From Pachyseris speciosa (lineage: Eukaryota > Cnidaria > Anthozoa > Scleractinia > Pachyseridae): a stretch of DNA of 64,000 nt. Location of the stretch: contig JAEMWC010000004.1 of the NCBI GenBank assembly GCA_016490735.1, forward strand, positions 1,076,001-1,140,000. The letters are read 5' to 3'. The notes under the pieces are model-generated. The model worked only from the letters and a program-made list of their open reading frames with translations, did not search any database and was not told the origin of the DNA. The position numbers and the translations under genes are program-made. Shown here piece after piece: positions 10,105 to 21,330 of the stretch. Every line of letters begins with the position of its first letter. Positions within the stretch are counted from its first letter, which is position 1.

Positions 10105-13100
10105 ATGAAAAGAGACTGTTACAACTGTGGACGTGAGGGTCATGGGGCGAGTTACTGCCGAGGTCGCCCTTGTTTCAAATGTAAGTCGAGACACCACTCA
10201 AGCCTATGTGACAGACATTTGGTAAACAGACCGAGTGACGGCACGGTGTTCACCGCATACAACCCTGGCTCAGAAGATTGATCGTTACCAGCCATCATTC
10301 CGCTGAAGATTCAAGGAATCACCTTGTGGGCTTACTTGGATACAGGCTCCGGTAGGAATTTCATATCAAGAGAAGCAATGGAGAAGCTGAATTTGTATCC
10401 TACGCGCCATGAGTCACGCCAAATCGTCACCATCAACGGTGTCCAGAAAAAGTCCATGCCCATATTTGAAGTGAGACTTGATTCTTTGGATGGTAGAGCG
10501 AGTGAGCAGGTAGAAATCACTGGGAGTAAGATGGCAGATTTCACAACCGTGAGGAGACCGACTGTTAGGGAGTTAAAGACAAGATACGAACACGCCCGGG
10601 ACAAACAATTTTACGCGACAGCAAATGAAGAGTATCCTATACACGTGATCTTGGGTGACAGCAATTACTGCAAAATAAGGACTCATCAAACATTCAAGGG
10701 ACGTCCTGAGGATCCAATAGTAGAGGGCACGACGTTTGGATGGGTCATACACGGAGGTGTGGAGTACGCAGACAACAAGTGTATGTACATCAAGGAGGCG
10801 AGCGACTACGAGAAGCTCTACAGCTTGGATGTGTTGGGAGTAGAGGACAGAAGAGAGGATGATCAGTCGGACGTGCTCAGCAGTTTCAAGGAGAGCGTCA
10901 CAAGGGGAGTAGACGGCCGGTACGAAGTGAGCGTGCCTTGGATTCCAGGTAGTTCCTTGTCTAGTACAAATGAACAGCCGAACAGGAGACGCCTAATCAG
11001 GGTTGAGAAGAAGTTGAGTGAAAACCCGAAGTTGAGGGAAGAGTACGAGAAAATCGTGCGAGAGCAGATAGAGGAAGGAATAGTGGAGGTTGCGCCCGAA
11101 ACGCCGACCGGAGAACGCACCTTCTACATGCCACACAAACCAGTCGTTAGGGAGAGCGCGAGTACGACCAAAGTGAGAATGGTGTTTGATGCTAGCGCGA
11201 AACCGCACCTAATGGCCAGTATAAACGAATGTATGTACACGGGTCTGCCACTTCAGCCCTTACTGTGGGACATCTTGATCAGAGCACGCATGTCCACCCA
11301 TCTTGTCCTGGCGGATATTCAGAAGGCGGTCTTGCAGATTGGCGCCAGAGGGGAAGATAGAGACGCATTCCGGTTCCTGTTTAACATAAATGGTAAAGAA
11401 CAACGCCTGAGGTTCACTAGAGTCCAATTTAGGGGAGAGTCAAGTCCATTTCTATTAGGTGCTATCCTCAACTATCATTACGATCAGCAAGGTGAAGAAT
11501 TTCAAGAAACCCTCCAAGCCTTAAGGGAGAACACATACGTGGACAATTTGATGAAGACCGGGGAAGAAAAGCAGGAACTGGAAAAATTCAAAAGCAAAGC
11601 AACCAGCATCCTGGAGAGTGCAAAGTTTCCCGTCCACAAATGGGAATCAGACGTTGTGGTCTTGGAAAGTGAAGATTCAACAAACCCTAGCAAGATTCTC
11701 GGGATAGCATGAGACACGAGGGATGACACGTTGGAGGTGCAAGTACCGGAGCCTCTTGATAACCAGCCGTTAACAAAGAGAGGAATACTAAGCCACCTAG
11801 CAAGTATTTACGAGCCACTAGGTATGATTTCGCCCACAACCGTGAAAGGGAAGCAGATCTACAGAAACTCATGCGACGAGAGAAAGGGATGGAACGTCGA
11901 CATTTCAGACCAGCTGAAGAGGGATTGGATCAAATGGTCTAGCCAACTGAAAACTGTGAGAGTTCCAAGAAGTGTAACAACAGGAGTTGGTCGAGTACGA
12001 GCTGTACCTCTTCACGTGTTTGCTGACGCCAGCAACATTGCATGCTCCGCAGTAACCATAGCCGTAGTCGAAGACGAGACAGGAGTGGTCAAAGGTCTGC
12101 TGACGTCAAAATCGAGAATCTCAAAACGAAACACGTTCCTAGCAAGACTAGAGTTGGTGAGCGGACAGATGGCGGCGAACATGGTCAGAAACCTACACAA
12201 CGCACTTAAACGATAGCCCATCGTTTCTACAACCGTGTGGATGGACAGATTGGTCGCTCTGTACTGGATCAGAAATCCGGGAAAACGTTGGAAGGTTTTC
12301 GTATCAAACCGAGTCAAGAAGATGGCAGAAATCACCGGCGAGACAGGGATCAGCTGGAAGTATTGTCCAACTGAGAAGAATTTGGCGGATCTAGGAAGCA
12401 GAGGAACTGGAATCCACAAGATGGATACAGGAGGGTGGTTTACAGGTCCTGAATGGCTATTACGCAAGAAGGAGTGGCCGGATCAGCCAGATTTCAAATG
12501 TACCAAGGACGTCAACGGTGAACACAAATCTATCAAGCAAGAAAACCTCTATGCTAAAGAACACAATCCCGATGAGTGGGAGGCACTATTAGAGAGAAAC
12601 AAGTATTGGAAAGTCTTGCGAGTAACGGCATGGGCACTGAGGTTCCTGAACAATTCCTTGGCGAGAAGACAGAGAGCGAGGAAACTAACGGGGCCGTTGA
12701 CAACGGAGGAGATGGTGAACGCAGATTCATTGGATCAAGAAGGTCCAAAGCAGTACCCTTCCAAATTTACAAGCACCTGGCTGGGAGCTAGTCAAGGACG
12801 ACATAAACATCCTGAGGTGTAGTGGAAGGATTTCCGGTTACTACCCTATATACATGGAAGGAGGACTGTTTGGCGAGAAATTTATCGCTCATACGCATGA
12901 GCAGATAATGCACCTTGGAGTTGCAAACACAATGGCAGGCATACGAAACGAATGGTGGATTCCAAGGCTGAGGTCCAAGGTCAAGAAAGCGATCAATCAA
13001 TGTAACACATGCAAGGTATTCAGCACGAAGCCCTATGGATCCGCAACAACAGCTGCCATGCCAAGTTTTCGGACGGACGACGGGCGGCTGTTTCAGATAA

Positions 13101-14120
13101 CTGGAGTAGATTTCGCTGGTCCACTTGACTACAAAATCACCAAGAAGGAGCGAGGAAAGTGCTACGTCTTGATCTTCACTTTTGCCACCTCAAAAGCGGT
13201 GCACCTGGAAGTAACGAAAATCACAGACGGCGGAAGAGTTCCAAAGAAAGCTGAACTCGTTCATTGCCAGAAAGACAAGACCTCGTCTCATCATTTCAGA
13301 CAACGCCTCAGTAATCAAGGCTACCGCAAGCTCAAAAAAGAAGATACGGAAGAGTGAGAGGCTACAGGACCACCTTGCGAGAGAAGACATCAGATGGCAA
13401 TTCAACCTTTCCAGATCCCATGGTGGGGTGGAATGTACGAGCGAGTTATCAAAGACGTAAAGAAGACTCTACTTCAACTTCAACTTCTACTTCAACTTCA
13501 ACTTTATTAACTATTTGACATAAGAAAAATACAAAATGGTCGCTTCCCGCAAATAGCATTGGCTAGTCTTTACAAGACATTACGCAGGACAACCCTAAGC
13601 TTCGAACAGCTCGAGACGGTGATAGTCACATAGAGAGCAAATGAACAACCGCCCTTTGACGTACCTCGAAAGCGACGGAGGAGAGGAACAAGTTTTGACC
13701 CCAAATGTGTTGATGTGGGGACAGAACGCACACGAGATAGGGGGAACAGAAGAAGACGGAGACGAAGCGAGCAAACTTCACAAGCGACAGAAGGGAGCCA
13801 AACAGCACGCACGGAAAAGATGGAAGCACGAATACATACACAGCTTGTTGGAAAGCCATAGAGTTAACAGAAAGACCACCCCAGTACCGGACATTGGAGA
13901 AATCGTGCTAGTGGTTGGCGATGAGAAGAACCGAGGGAAGTGGAAGAAAGGAAGAGTGATGCATCACGTTCGAGGGAGAGATGGAATCATCAGGGGAGTA
14001 ACTTTGCTGCACAAGGGCCATCACATTGAGAGACCACTAAGTTTGGTCTGCCCGCTGGAGATCAAAGGACCGGTCGCAACTGAGGACGTACTCTTGCAGC
14101 TGACGCCTAGGAGTCGCCAG
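10105..14120 (+). pseudogene. BEL pol: zinc knuckles, protease, RT, RNase H, integrase; broken
   Basis: Domains in order are: two zinc knuckles (CYNCGREGHGASYC and CFKCKSRHHSSLC, 10115-10215); an aspartic protease with DTGSG near 10341; reverse transcriptase with RMVFDASAKP near 11180, LADIQKAVLQIGARGEDRDA near 11310 and YVDN at 11535 in place of YVDD; the BEL block GILSHLASIYEPLGMISP near 11780; RNase H (HVFADAS); and integrase with an H-H-C-C finger (12890-13020) and GVDFAGPL. The terminal part (13890-14080) resembles the DUF5641 tail. Breaks are TGA about 10280, TGA 11710-11712, TAG about 12214, a frameshift near 12800, further shifts after 13240, and a roughly 95-bp insertion at about 13477-13570. 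The YVDN change would be expected to weaken or abolish RT catalysis on its own. Confidence 0.9.
13477..13571. repeat. Insertion inside the BEL integrase region
   Basis: An ACTTCA/ACTTCT simple repeat followed by TTTATTAACTATTTGACATA and unrelated sequence splits an integrase reading frame. The conserved block [14 protein letters not shown] lies just before, and LYKTLRRTTLSFEQLETV resumes after. It looks like a small retroposed tail. Confidence 0.6.
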
Positions 14121-14682
14121 CTAGAGAGTTCCCGGAGTACACCCCTTTTTTTTATAAGAATATATTTTATAAGAATATCGCAGCTGAAATTTGCGAGATT
14201 TTAAGAATATTTTAAGAATAAATCCGAGGCTGAAACTGTGAAGAGAATATAATTTCGTGCGTTGAAAATCTGTAAATACCATATAATGATATGTTTTTAC
14301 TTAACTTTTTACTTTAACTAGCTAGCAATAGCCAAATGTTTGATGATGAGCGGTACATGTAATGTATTTGTGCAGTACAAAATAGCAAACACTTAACTTG
14401 TAATGGGATACCCCAATACGTCCTATAATTAAGCTATAATTAAGAACATTACAGGAATATTTTCAGCCTAAAATCGACAGAAAAATAGGAATAGTCAGCC
14501 TGGGCCGGAAATATAAATATAAAAAAAAGAGTGTAGAAGACAAGCCGCTGAGACCGCTAAGGAGAAATACGACTAATCACCGCGAACGAGGACGATGACT
14601 GAACTCATTCTAGTTCAATTAGTCATTTTCAAGTTTGAACACTATTTCAGTGAAAATTAAGTGACACTTCTTAATTTACGGA
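14121..14682. other. AT-rich non-BEL sequence before the 3' LTR
   Basis: TTTTAAGAATATTTTAAGAATA-type words recur near 14150-14225. No coding sequence and no clear polypurine tract directly precede the LTR homology, so I take this as a secondary insertion or heavily decayed sequence. Confidence 0.4.
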
Positions 14683-14900
14683 TGTTGCGTTACAGCATGA
14701 CACTTTTTGTTCGCGGCTAAGATCACGAGATTTGAAAACCCATTGTAATCGGAGACTTTCGGAGAAGAAAAGAAGGTTTTGCGAGATCGAGAAAAGGAGA
14801 GACGTGTTACAAAACTAGGAGGAGAATAAAACAAGGATTTGTCGAGTACAAGTGAGTTGCGAGTTCGTGAGTTTAGAGTGTACCCCACAAGTTCGGTACA
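14683..14900 (+). repeat. BEL 3' LTR (minimum extent)
   Basis: TGTTGCGTTACAGC to TTCGGTACA, the same 218-bp length as the 5' copy. It starts with TG and ends with CA. Confidence 0.8.
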
Positions 14901-16938
14901 GTCGGCGAGTGTCGGGGATACACTCGGAGATGTTAAAGCTTTGCCGACAGAGAAGAACAGCGCTTGCAGCATTCACATTTTCTCGGCAAGCAGCCAGGTC
15001 AGAAATGTTAGTTGCTTCTTATAAATACAGTATACAACACCAGCTTAGGTTATCAGAGGTCGGCCGCATATCCTTTCTTTCAGAATCATCCTTCTCATAT
15101 ATAATTAGTTTACGTTTTTCAACTGAATTCAGTGGCAAATATCACAGCGCACACATATAAATACGCAATCAATTTTCATGACAAACTTTCCGGCGAAAGA
15201 ACGAATTAATTTTGAATTTGGCAATATTCTTTTTATTTTCTTTTTCTGTCTCAGCTATGCATCCAGTTAGTGTACCTTTGGAGCTAGGAATTTGCTAAAT
15301 TTCTAAACTTATTCTTCGTCAGCTGTGGCACGAAGCTTGGAGGTTTTAATCTTTAAAATGTGAGCGGAATTTGAACAGTTAAGAACCACACTTATTGAGG
15401 TATATTACACGGATATTTTTTTACGTCCTCGTAATAGCTTCTAATTTTTAAAGTACTATCCCTCTTATAGGGGAATCCTTGTTTACATTATTTGCCTCAT
15501 TAGCATAAGCGATTCAGTTTCTGATCGAGCTACAAAAAAATCAGTTCTGAATATTGAAAAGTCATAGCACGATTAAATCTGCCAATGAATTTGAGCTCGA
15601 TGTATTGAATACTTTTTATGCGACGCCAGTTTAAAACCTCAAAATTTTACAAAGACTGTATGAGCTCATTAGCGCTTTTGCCACCCAGAGATTTTGCAGT
15701 TTTTGACGAACAATTTATCCTTGAATATTACACCCAAAGAGCTAGGAATTTCACCATTTACTAAGTTTCACTAACTCTTTAACTCTTTGGAGTCAATTCA
15801 GATCTAACATGTTGCCTTCTGTACGTAAAGTCGTATGCTAATGAGCCAAAATGTCAACAATGACGTCAGCATGAATCCCTCTATTTCACGCTGTGCGCCC
15901 CCTGTAAGGTCCTGTAATTAAGGCATTTGATGGACGCAGAATGTTTGGGGAAAAGAAAATTAAAGGCATCCTTGTCAGTTTTGTAACAGTGGCAAGCGGA
16001 GTGTCAAACCTATTTGTTTGGCAAGTTCCCAGTTGAAACGAAGTTCAAATTATTCTGTTCGCGTTTTCCTAATTTCGATGCCTATTTTACCAATTTATAA
16101 GAGACAAAATGTTAAGGAAGAAACACTGATTCATGCGGCTCAAGATTTAAATTTGAGTAAATTGCCACGAGCTGATACCTCAATAAATTCTGTAATTTGT
16201 AACAATTAGACCTCTTCAGTGCTTAGAACATTTGGCAGTCTAATTGTATTGGATTCAAGCGGTGTTCTTTGAACTGAAAGGAGGAGCCCAGGCGATGGGC
16301 AGGTAAAATATTTGGAACAAACTCAAATCTATTTTGCACAGGATTGCCGCCAAGTTTGTAGCATTTGTAGAAGCAGCTCAGTTAGCTTTCTAATCAATGA
16401 AGAATAAACCATCTTTGTTATTATGAATCCATGAGTTAAGGTGCTGAAGAGTAGAACAGTTTACCTACCGAGTTTAATGAAACAACTAGTAATATCACAA
16501 TTGTACCACTCAGCGCTCGATTTAAATTTTAGCAAACTGCAAAATTGGAAGACAAAGGTAGTAAGATTTCATACGTATTAATTATTTTGGTTCCTACATA
16601 GAGGACGGAAGAAAATAACAGAATTTTATCTGACAACCATTCTCACAGTAACAAAAGCGTTTATTTTCATTTTTTTTGTATGGAGTTTGCTGATTACATT
16701 TTTTGTGAAAAAGAAAAGAGATATTTATGAAAACAAAATTTTAAGGTTGAATGAGACAACTGGAACGAAACAAAATTAGCGCCGGACAACCTCAAAACAG
16801 ACAGTTCCGAAAAGTCACGACGGTTCACAGTTCGCCCAGTAGTCTCTGCCTATGCTTCATGTAAGCTTCGAGAAAATGACATGATAGCGGGCTCATAAGT
16901 CTTGAAAGCGGATTCCGCAGTGTTGTTGTCCCTCTTAG
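14901..16938. other. Upstream region of the intact USOMP5-like gene; no exon identified
   Basis: Two kilobases of AT-rich DNA. The intact gene needs an earlier exon ending in phase 1, with a signal peptide, and it should lie here or upstream, but no ATG-hydrophobic-GT candidate stood out. The phrase AAGAGCTAGGAATTT-like occurs near 15280 and 15745, hinting at old repeats. Confidence 0.35.
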
Positions 16939-19900
16939 GTGGATGCCGACGAGTCAAGTTTCTTCACCCAGAGAAAGGATCTTACCTGAAAGGTCACGTG
17001 TTTAGAAACCTTACCATTGCATCACACACACCGTGCGAAGACCGATGTGTTATGGACAGCGAGTGCGTTTCAGTCAATGTCGGAGCATCAGTCAATGACA
17101 GAGTGGTGTGTGAGCTGAGTAATTCAGATCACTGTCAGGACCCACAGGATTTAAATCCCAGGCACGGCTGGACATACAGAGGCACAGAGGTATGGATATT
17201 GTCGGGACTGACTTCAACGGTGCTCCACTCTTCGCTAAGATAACATTTATTGGTTAGATCAATAAGTCGATTCCATTTGGCCGTGCGTGTATATTGACTC
17301 TGATACCGATAACAGACGGATGACGCTAAAAGTAAGAAAAGGGAAGTTCGCCAAAAACTGCAGGTGAGTAGCGTGACTGGATGTTCGTATCACGTGTGAC
17401 GTCCTCCGTGTGTTATCAGAGTACACGTGCTCTACCAAATTAATTCTACATTTTTATACATTGTACATTATACATTTTTACTTTCTTCGCCTCTTGAAGG
17501 ACATGAAGTCATGCGTTTGTCTACACTTTTATCCCCAGAGCATTCAAAACGCGAGTTTACACCTTCCATTGCATAATGTATGCTATCGTTACTCAACAGA
17601 ATCTTTGCTCCGTCTTCAAACCTTGCCTCAACAATGCCACATGTCTGATGGGATATACCGAGAAGAGATACCATTGTGAATGTACGCCCGGATATGAAGG
17701 AGAACACTGCGAGAAAGGTAAAGCAGTTAATTGTTCGGATTATACTTTTTGGGAATTTACTCCACACTGGTTACGAAAGAAACATTTGGGGTACTGAGTG
17801 TCTGAAAGGCGTGTAAGCACCGTAGCAACCCGAAATGTATTGTTTTGAGAGCTGTGAAAAGTGAAACAACTTTAAGTTTTTCTCCACTTCATGTCCAGGA
17901 GAGGAAACTGGGATTGTAAGATGAAAGGTATACTGACCCAGGCGAGATTTGAAGTTATGACCACTGGACTCAGTAGATCTAGAATCGTCTTGCGTCTCGG
18001 AATCAATCGGCGACTGGCTGTTAGGCCTGATTTTTCTATACTAGTGAGCCCGTAAGTCCAGTGGAAAAAGCGAGCGTTTCCTGGTAGTAGCTAGTAGAGA
18101 ACGCAAGAGCGATTATAATGTCATTAAAATAGTCCGTGGTTCTCTTTGTAGAGAAAATTGGGCATTTGTCTTCAAATCCTGGGATCTCTTGTAAACAAAT
18201 CCGGGACTCTGGAGAGTCCAGTGCAGACGGGGAGTACTGGATCGACCCTGGGAGAAACGGAAATCCCTTAAAAGTTTTCTGTGAAATGACAACTGATGGA
18301 GGTACTGAACCAAAATTTCTATATTCTTATTTCAAGTATTAGAAGTAAAAAGACACAGAAGTAAAGAAAAGGTTGTTTGTCCAGGTCTAGAACGATTTTC
18401 AGTTGTGAGTGTTAAAAGTAATTCTCGTATACGTTACTTTTTTCCCCATCAATCAGAAGATATTTAGTAGTTAGGAGACTAACTATGATCAGAAGTAAAA
18501 CCGATCGCGACTTACAGGAGCGCATTTTCCCGCGCTTTGCGCCGGCTACATGTAATTGCTTCGTAGTTCAAATTTCGAACATTTCTTGCGCAACTCAGTA
18601 AAAGCACTTGAATAACGGGAATGCAGGGCACAGTGACTCCATCGTTTTTTTGCAGTTTTCAAATGTCCGCTGCATGACTATCAATTGTGCCAAGTTTGAA
18701 AAAAATCTGGATAGTACACCATTTTCAAGGGAATTACCTTAAAGTTTTGCATGCTGGTTTGATTGGTCCTTATGTACAAAGCGAATCCGTGCAAAAAAAC
18801 TCTCCGTGGATTACTCCAGACTTGAAAAAAGGAATGCATGACCGAGACATAACGAAACTAAAAGCAATACGTTCAACATAATTTTGGCGGAGATCACACC
18901 TCATAGTAAACAAACTGACACTGAATATGACTAAGACCGAGTTTATGCTAATCGGCTCTCAGTAGACAAAAGCTTAGCACCCTAACTGTATCTCCCGCTC
19001 TGGCCATTAACGGTTCCCCCATAGCCCAAGTTTCAACTACTAAATCCTTGGGGTTCTTATTGATACAATAATAATAATTAGTAATTATTAATAGTAATAT
19101 TGCAATTTAGATTTTAACCTTTCTGCACCTGATGAATCTTACCGTGTTTGGAGCGGTTTTCAATTGAGTGTCGAACGTAATTATGATTTTTCTTTGGTTT
19201 TGCATTGCTTCGCTCTGTGATTGGTTCGCAAAACTCGCGCTACTTTTTCAACCAATGAGAAGCAAAGACAAAACCAATCGCAACTAGCACGCGCGCATTT
19301 TCCCGCGCTTTGTGTTGGTTGCATGTAATTACTTCGTATTTTGATTGGCTCACTGCCCTGTTTGTATCTACTTTGATTGGCTGGAGAAATTGCTTTGGGT
19401 TTGGTTTTACGACACTCAATTGAAACGCGCTCTAAATGAAGACTTACCGCTACCATTACCATTACCATTTCAGGAGGCTGGCTTCTGGTTGCAAACGTAA
19501 TATTTTCAGTGAGCAGTAATTATTCTTTCCTCAACTGGACCTCTGAGCAGACGTACCGTGAGATCAGCAACTATACCAGCAACCAAATGGGGATTAGTAG
19601 AGGCGCCATGAACAAGCTGAGGAAACACTTGTCTTTCTCTCAGATACGATTCCACTGCAGCAAACAGCAGGGACGTACATTCCACGTGACCACGGCCGCT
19701 AACAGCACTGGCGAAGCTGTAGTAGAGTACTTCAGTGGGCAGACAAATGCCTTGCCCGACTCCTGTGGGTCTTTTCAGAGAATGGACGACGATAACTCTC
19801 AGTTGTCTGTGTCATGTGATCAGTGGGGTTATGACGGATCTTACTACGTTGGGAAGTGGGGTCACCACTCAAAACAAGGAAGAGACAGGATGTACAATCA

Positions 19901-20024
19901 CGTAGCATTTGTTCAATTAAAATACGCCTGGGTTGTTGTTAATAGCGAATGGCTTTGCGATGACGGAGGAAACAACACCGTTACTACAAATTCCGGGGAT
20001 TTCTGGAAAATATATGTGCGCTGA
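16939..20024 (+). CDS. USOMP5-like secreted protein (PAN/apple - EGF - fibrinogen-like)
   Basis: A four-exon partial gene: 16939-17189 (PAN/apple, with CEDRCVMDSECVSVN and a GWTYRGTE end), 17600-17717 (one EGF module, six cysteines in C-x6-C-x4-C and CECTPGYEGEHCEK), 18152-18301 (GEYWIDPGRNGNPLKVFCEM, the collagen/fibrinogen-type entry motif) and 19474-20024 (C-terminal domain with RFHCSKQQGRTFHVTT, SCGSFQRM and NSGDFWKIYVR, stop at 20022-20024). All introns are GT-AG with phases 1, 0, 1, 1, and the coding total gives 355 residues after the missing first exon. The layout is that of coral proteins annotated as uncharacterized skeletal organic matrix protein 5-like. I infer a secreted, disulphide-bonded matrix or lectin-like protein; a link to calcification cannot be read from sequence. 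The first exon with the signal peptide was not found. The last intron carries a LINE scrap and a MITE. Confidence 0.8.
18770..19075 (+). mobile_element. LINE fragment with an internal deletion
   Basis: Frame one gives NSPWITPDLKKGMHDRD and then KLKAIRS, typical of the linker between endonuclease and RT in CR1/jockey-like LINEs. Within about 40 bases the sequence jumps to NKLTLNMTKTEFMLIGSQ, the region after the RT catalytic site, and then LGVLIDT in another frame. Several hundred residues of RT are therefore missing. It lies in the last intron of the USOMP5-like gene. Confidence 0.7.
19151..19433. mobile_element. MITE with about 22-bp TIRs
   Basis: The left end GAGCGGTTTTCAATTGAGTG and the right end, complement GAGCGCGTTTCAATTGAGTG, are inverted. 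The interior has repeated GATTGG/CCAATC words and a CGCGCGCATTTTCCCGCGC block. A partial internal relative occurs at about 18518-18560, and related termini are near 2410. It lies 40 bp upstream of the last USOMP5-like exon. Confidence 0.75.
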
Positions 20025-20299
20025 AGGAGAATACTACTGCTGTGACTGCCCACCGACCCTCGTTCCCAGGGTCTCTCCTCTTTCCGCCCAGTTGCTGCGC
20101 ACCGAGCTTTAAGTCCATCATGAAAGGGGACTATTGAGAGAAGGATGCTCAAATACTGAAATCAATCAGTTATAACGATTTTTTAACTTTTGATTGGTCA
20201 GATATCCTTTACACGCGAGTCGTGCTTACGACATCATCTTCTGAAGGCGAACGGACGTAAGAAAGGTGAACTTCAATGTAATATATAAAATATATGTAT

Positions 20300-20585
20300 A
20301 AATAATTAACATTTCTAAAGCGCAAATTAACATGTACATATGATCAAATGCGCTTTACAAACTATGTGAGAAGAAACAAATAACTGAAATAAACATAACA
20401 TGATAAGAATCCCAACTGGCCGGAGGCAAACCAGTTGGCTATTTACAAGGACAACCGAGAAGCTGTACCAGGGACTACCCAGAACAACGCCAGCTAGCGG
20501 CCAGAGCGGGATTTGAACCCGGGGCAACCGCATTGAAATCCAGCGCCCTAACCGCTCGTCCATCCGGCCTCGCATTATGTACACA
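20300..20585 (-). mobile_element. tRNA-derived SINE
   Basis: The minus strand starts GAGGCCGGATGGACGAGCGG (A-box TGGACGAGCGG) and has a B-box GGTTCAAATCC (20509-20519 on the plus strand). The head resembles a Leu/Ser-class tRNA, but a roughly 200-bp unrelated body follows and ends in AT-rich sequence. I treat it as a SINE, not a functional tRNA gene. Confidence 0.7.
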
Positions 20586-20832
20586 TGGGACAACATAAAA
20601 TGAGCTAAAAAAAAAAGACCTTAGATAAGCAGTAACATTAGGAATTCAATATTATGGATGACGTCTCGCAACCTCCGAAAACACCTCTCGCCTTTGAGAC
20701 AAACCTGTCATAATTGTAGATCGTCTACATTTGATTATTTTATAAACTATAGATTTAATTTTTTTTTGACTAGCTGGATGTATTACAGGATTGCATTATA
20801 TTTTTATTTTGCAATGTAGTTAGGTGTCCGCA

Positions 20833-21008
20833 ATACACCATTTTCCTAATGGTCAGTTCCTGGTGAACTGTGGGTAGATCCAGTCCTTTGTGGGGCAAAC
20901 GGCCATTTTAGGACGTAATTTGAGATTGTAATTTTTACCGTTTGCCCCCACAAAGGACTGGATCTACCCACAACTCTCCAGGAACTGATCATTAGCAAAA
21001 TAGTGTAT
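20833..21008. mobile_element. Hairpin MITE, about 176 bp
   Basis: Arms of about 70 bp: ATACACCATTTTCCTAATGG and then GGTAGATCCAGTCCTTTGTG on the left, with the complementary series on the right. A short loop around 20905-20940 separates them. Confidence 0.8.
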
Positions 21009-21289
21009 CAGCATAGATTCCCGAGTATGTAGATGATGATGTTAAGATTCTTGTAGGTTCACCGACAAGAATGTTAGACTGTCCGCCGAGTGTGTGGGGG
21101 ACTTCTCCAGGCGTACCTACTCAAGCGGTAGGCACACTCGCCTAGCGAGCTCTACAACAACGGTTTTAATCTTCGGTTGATAGCTTTACCCATATTCTTC
21201 TTCACATCTAACTCTAAGTACAGCTAGTGCACCACAAACCTCTAGCGACTAGCTGAACAGCCAACTGCTGACTAACAACGAAAATTTGG

Positions 21290-21299
21290 TTTATCAACG

Positions 21300-21330
<31 letters not shown>

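Larger units (their letters stand above)
8651..14900 (+). mobile_element. BEL/Pao LTR retrotransposon, decayed
   Basis: The element has matching LTRs (8651-8868 and 14683-14900) and a primer-binding site TGGTGCCGGGACC four bases after the 5' LTR. Gag/zinc-knuckle, aspartic protease, reverse transcriptase, RNase H, integrase and a C-terminal domain follow in the BEL order. Stops, frameshifts and an internal insertion break the reading frame, so it is immobile by itself. The sequence between 14140 and 14682 is AT-rich and unlike BEL; it is probably a later insertion, and it may have removed the first part of the 3' LTR. No target-site duplication could be matched, which also suggests the true LTR is longer than the 218 bp seen. 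Confidence 0.9.

Noticed and set aside
13641..14204. An independent gene upstream of the 3' LTR
   Set aside because: Its DVLL/GKWKKGRV region and position fit the C-terminal part of BEL pol; it is the decayed end of that element.
20505..20580. A functional Leu/Ser-class tRNA gene on the minus strand
   Set aside because: The fold is imperfect and a 200-bp non-tRNA body with an AT-rich end follows, as in SINEs.
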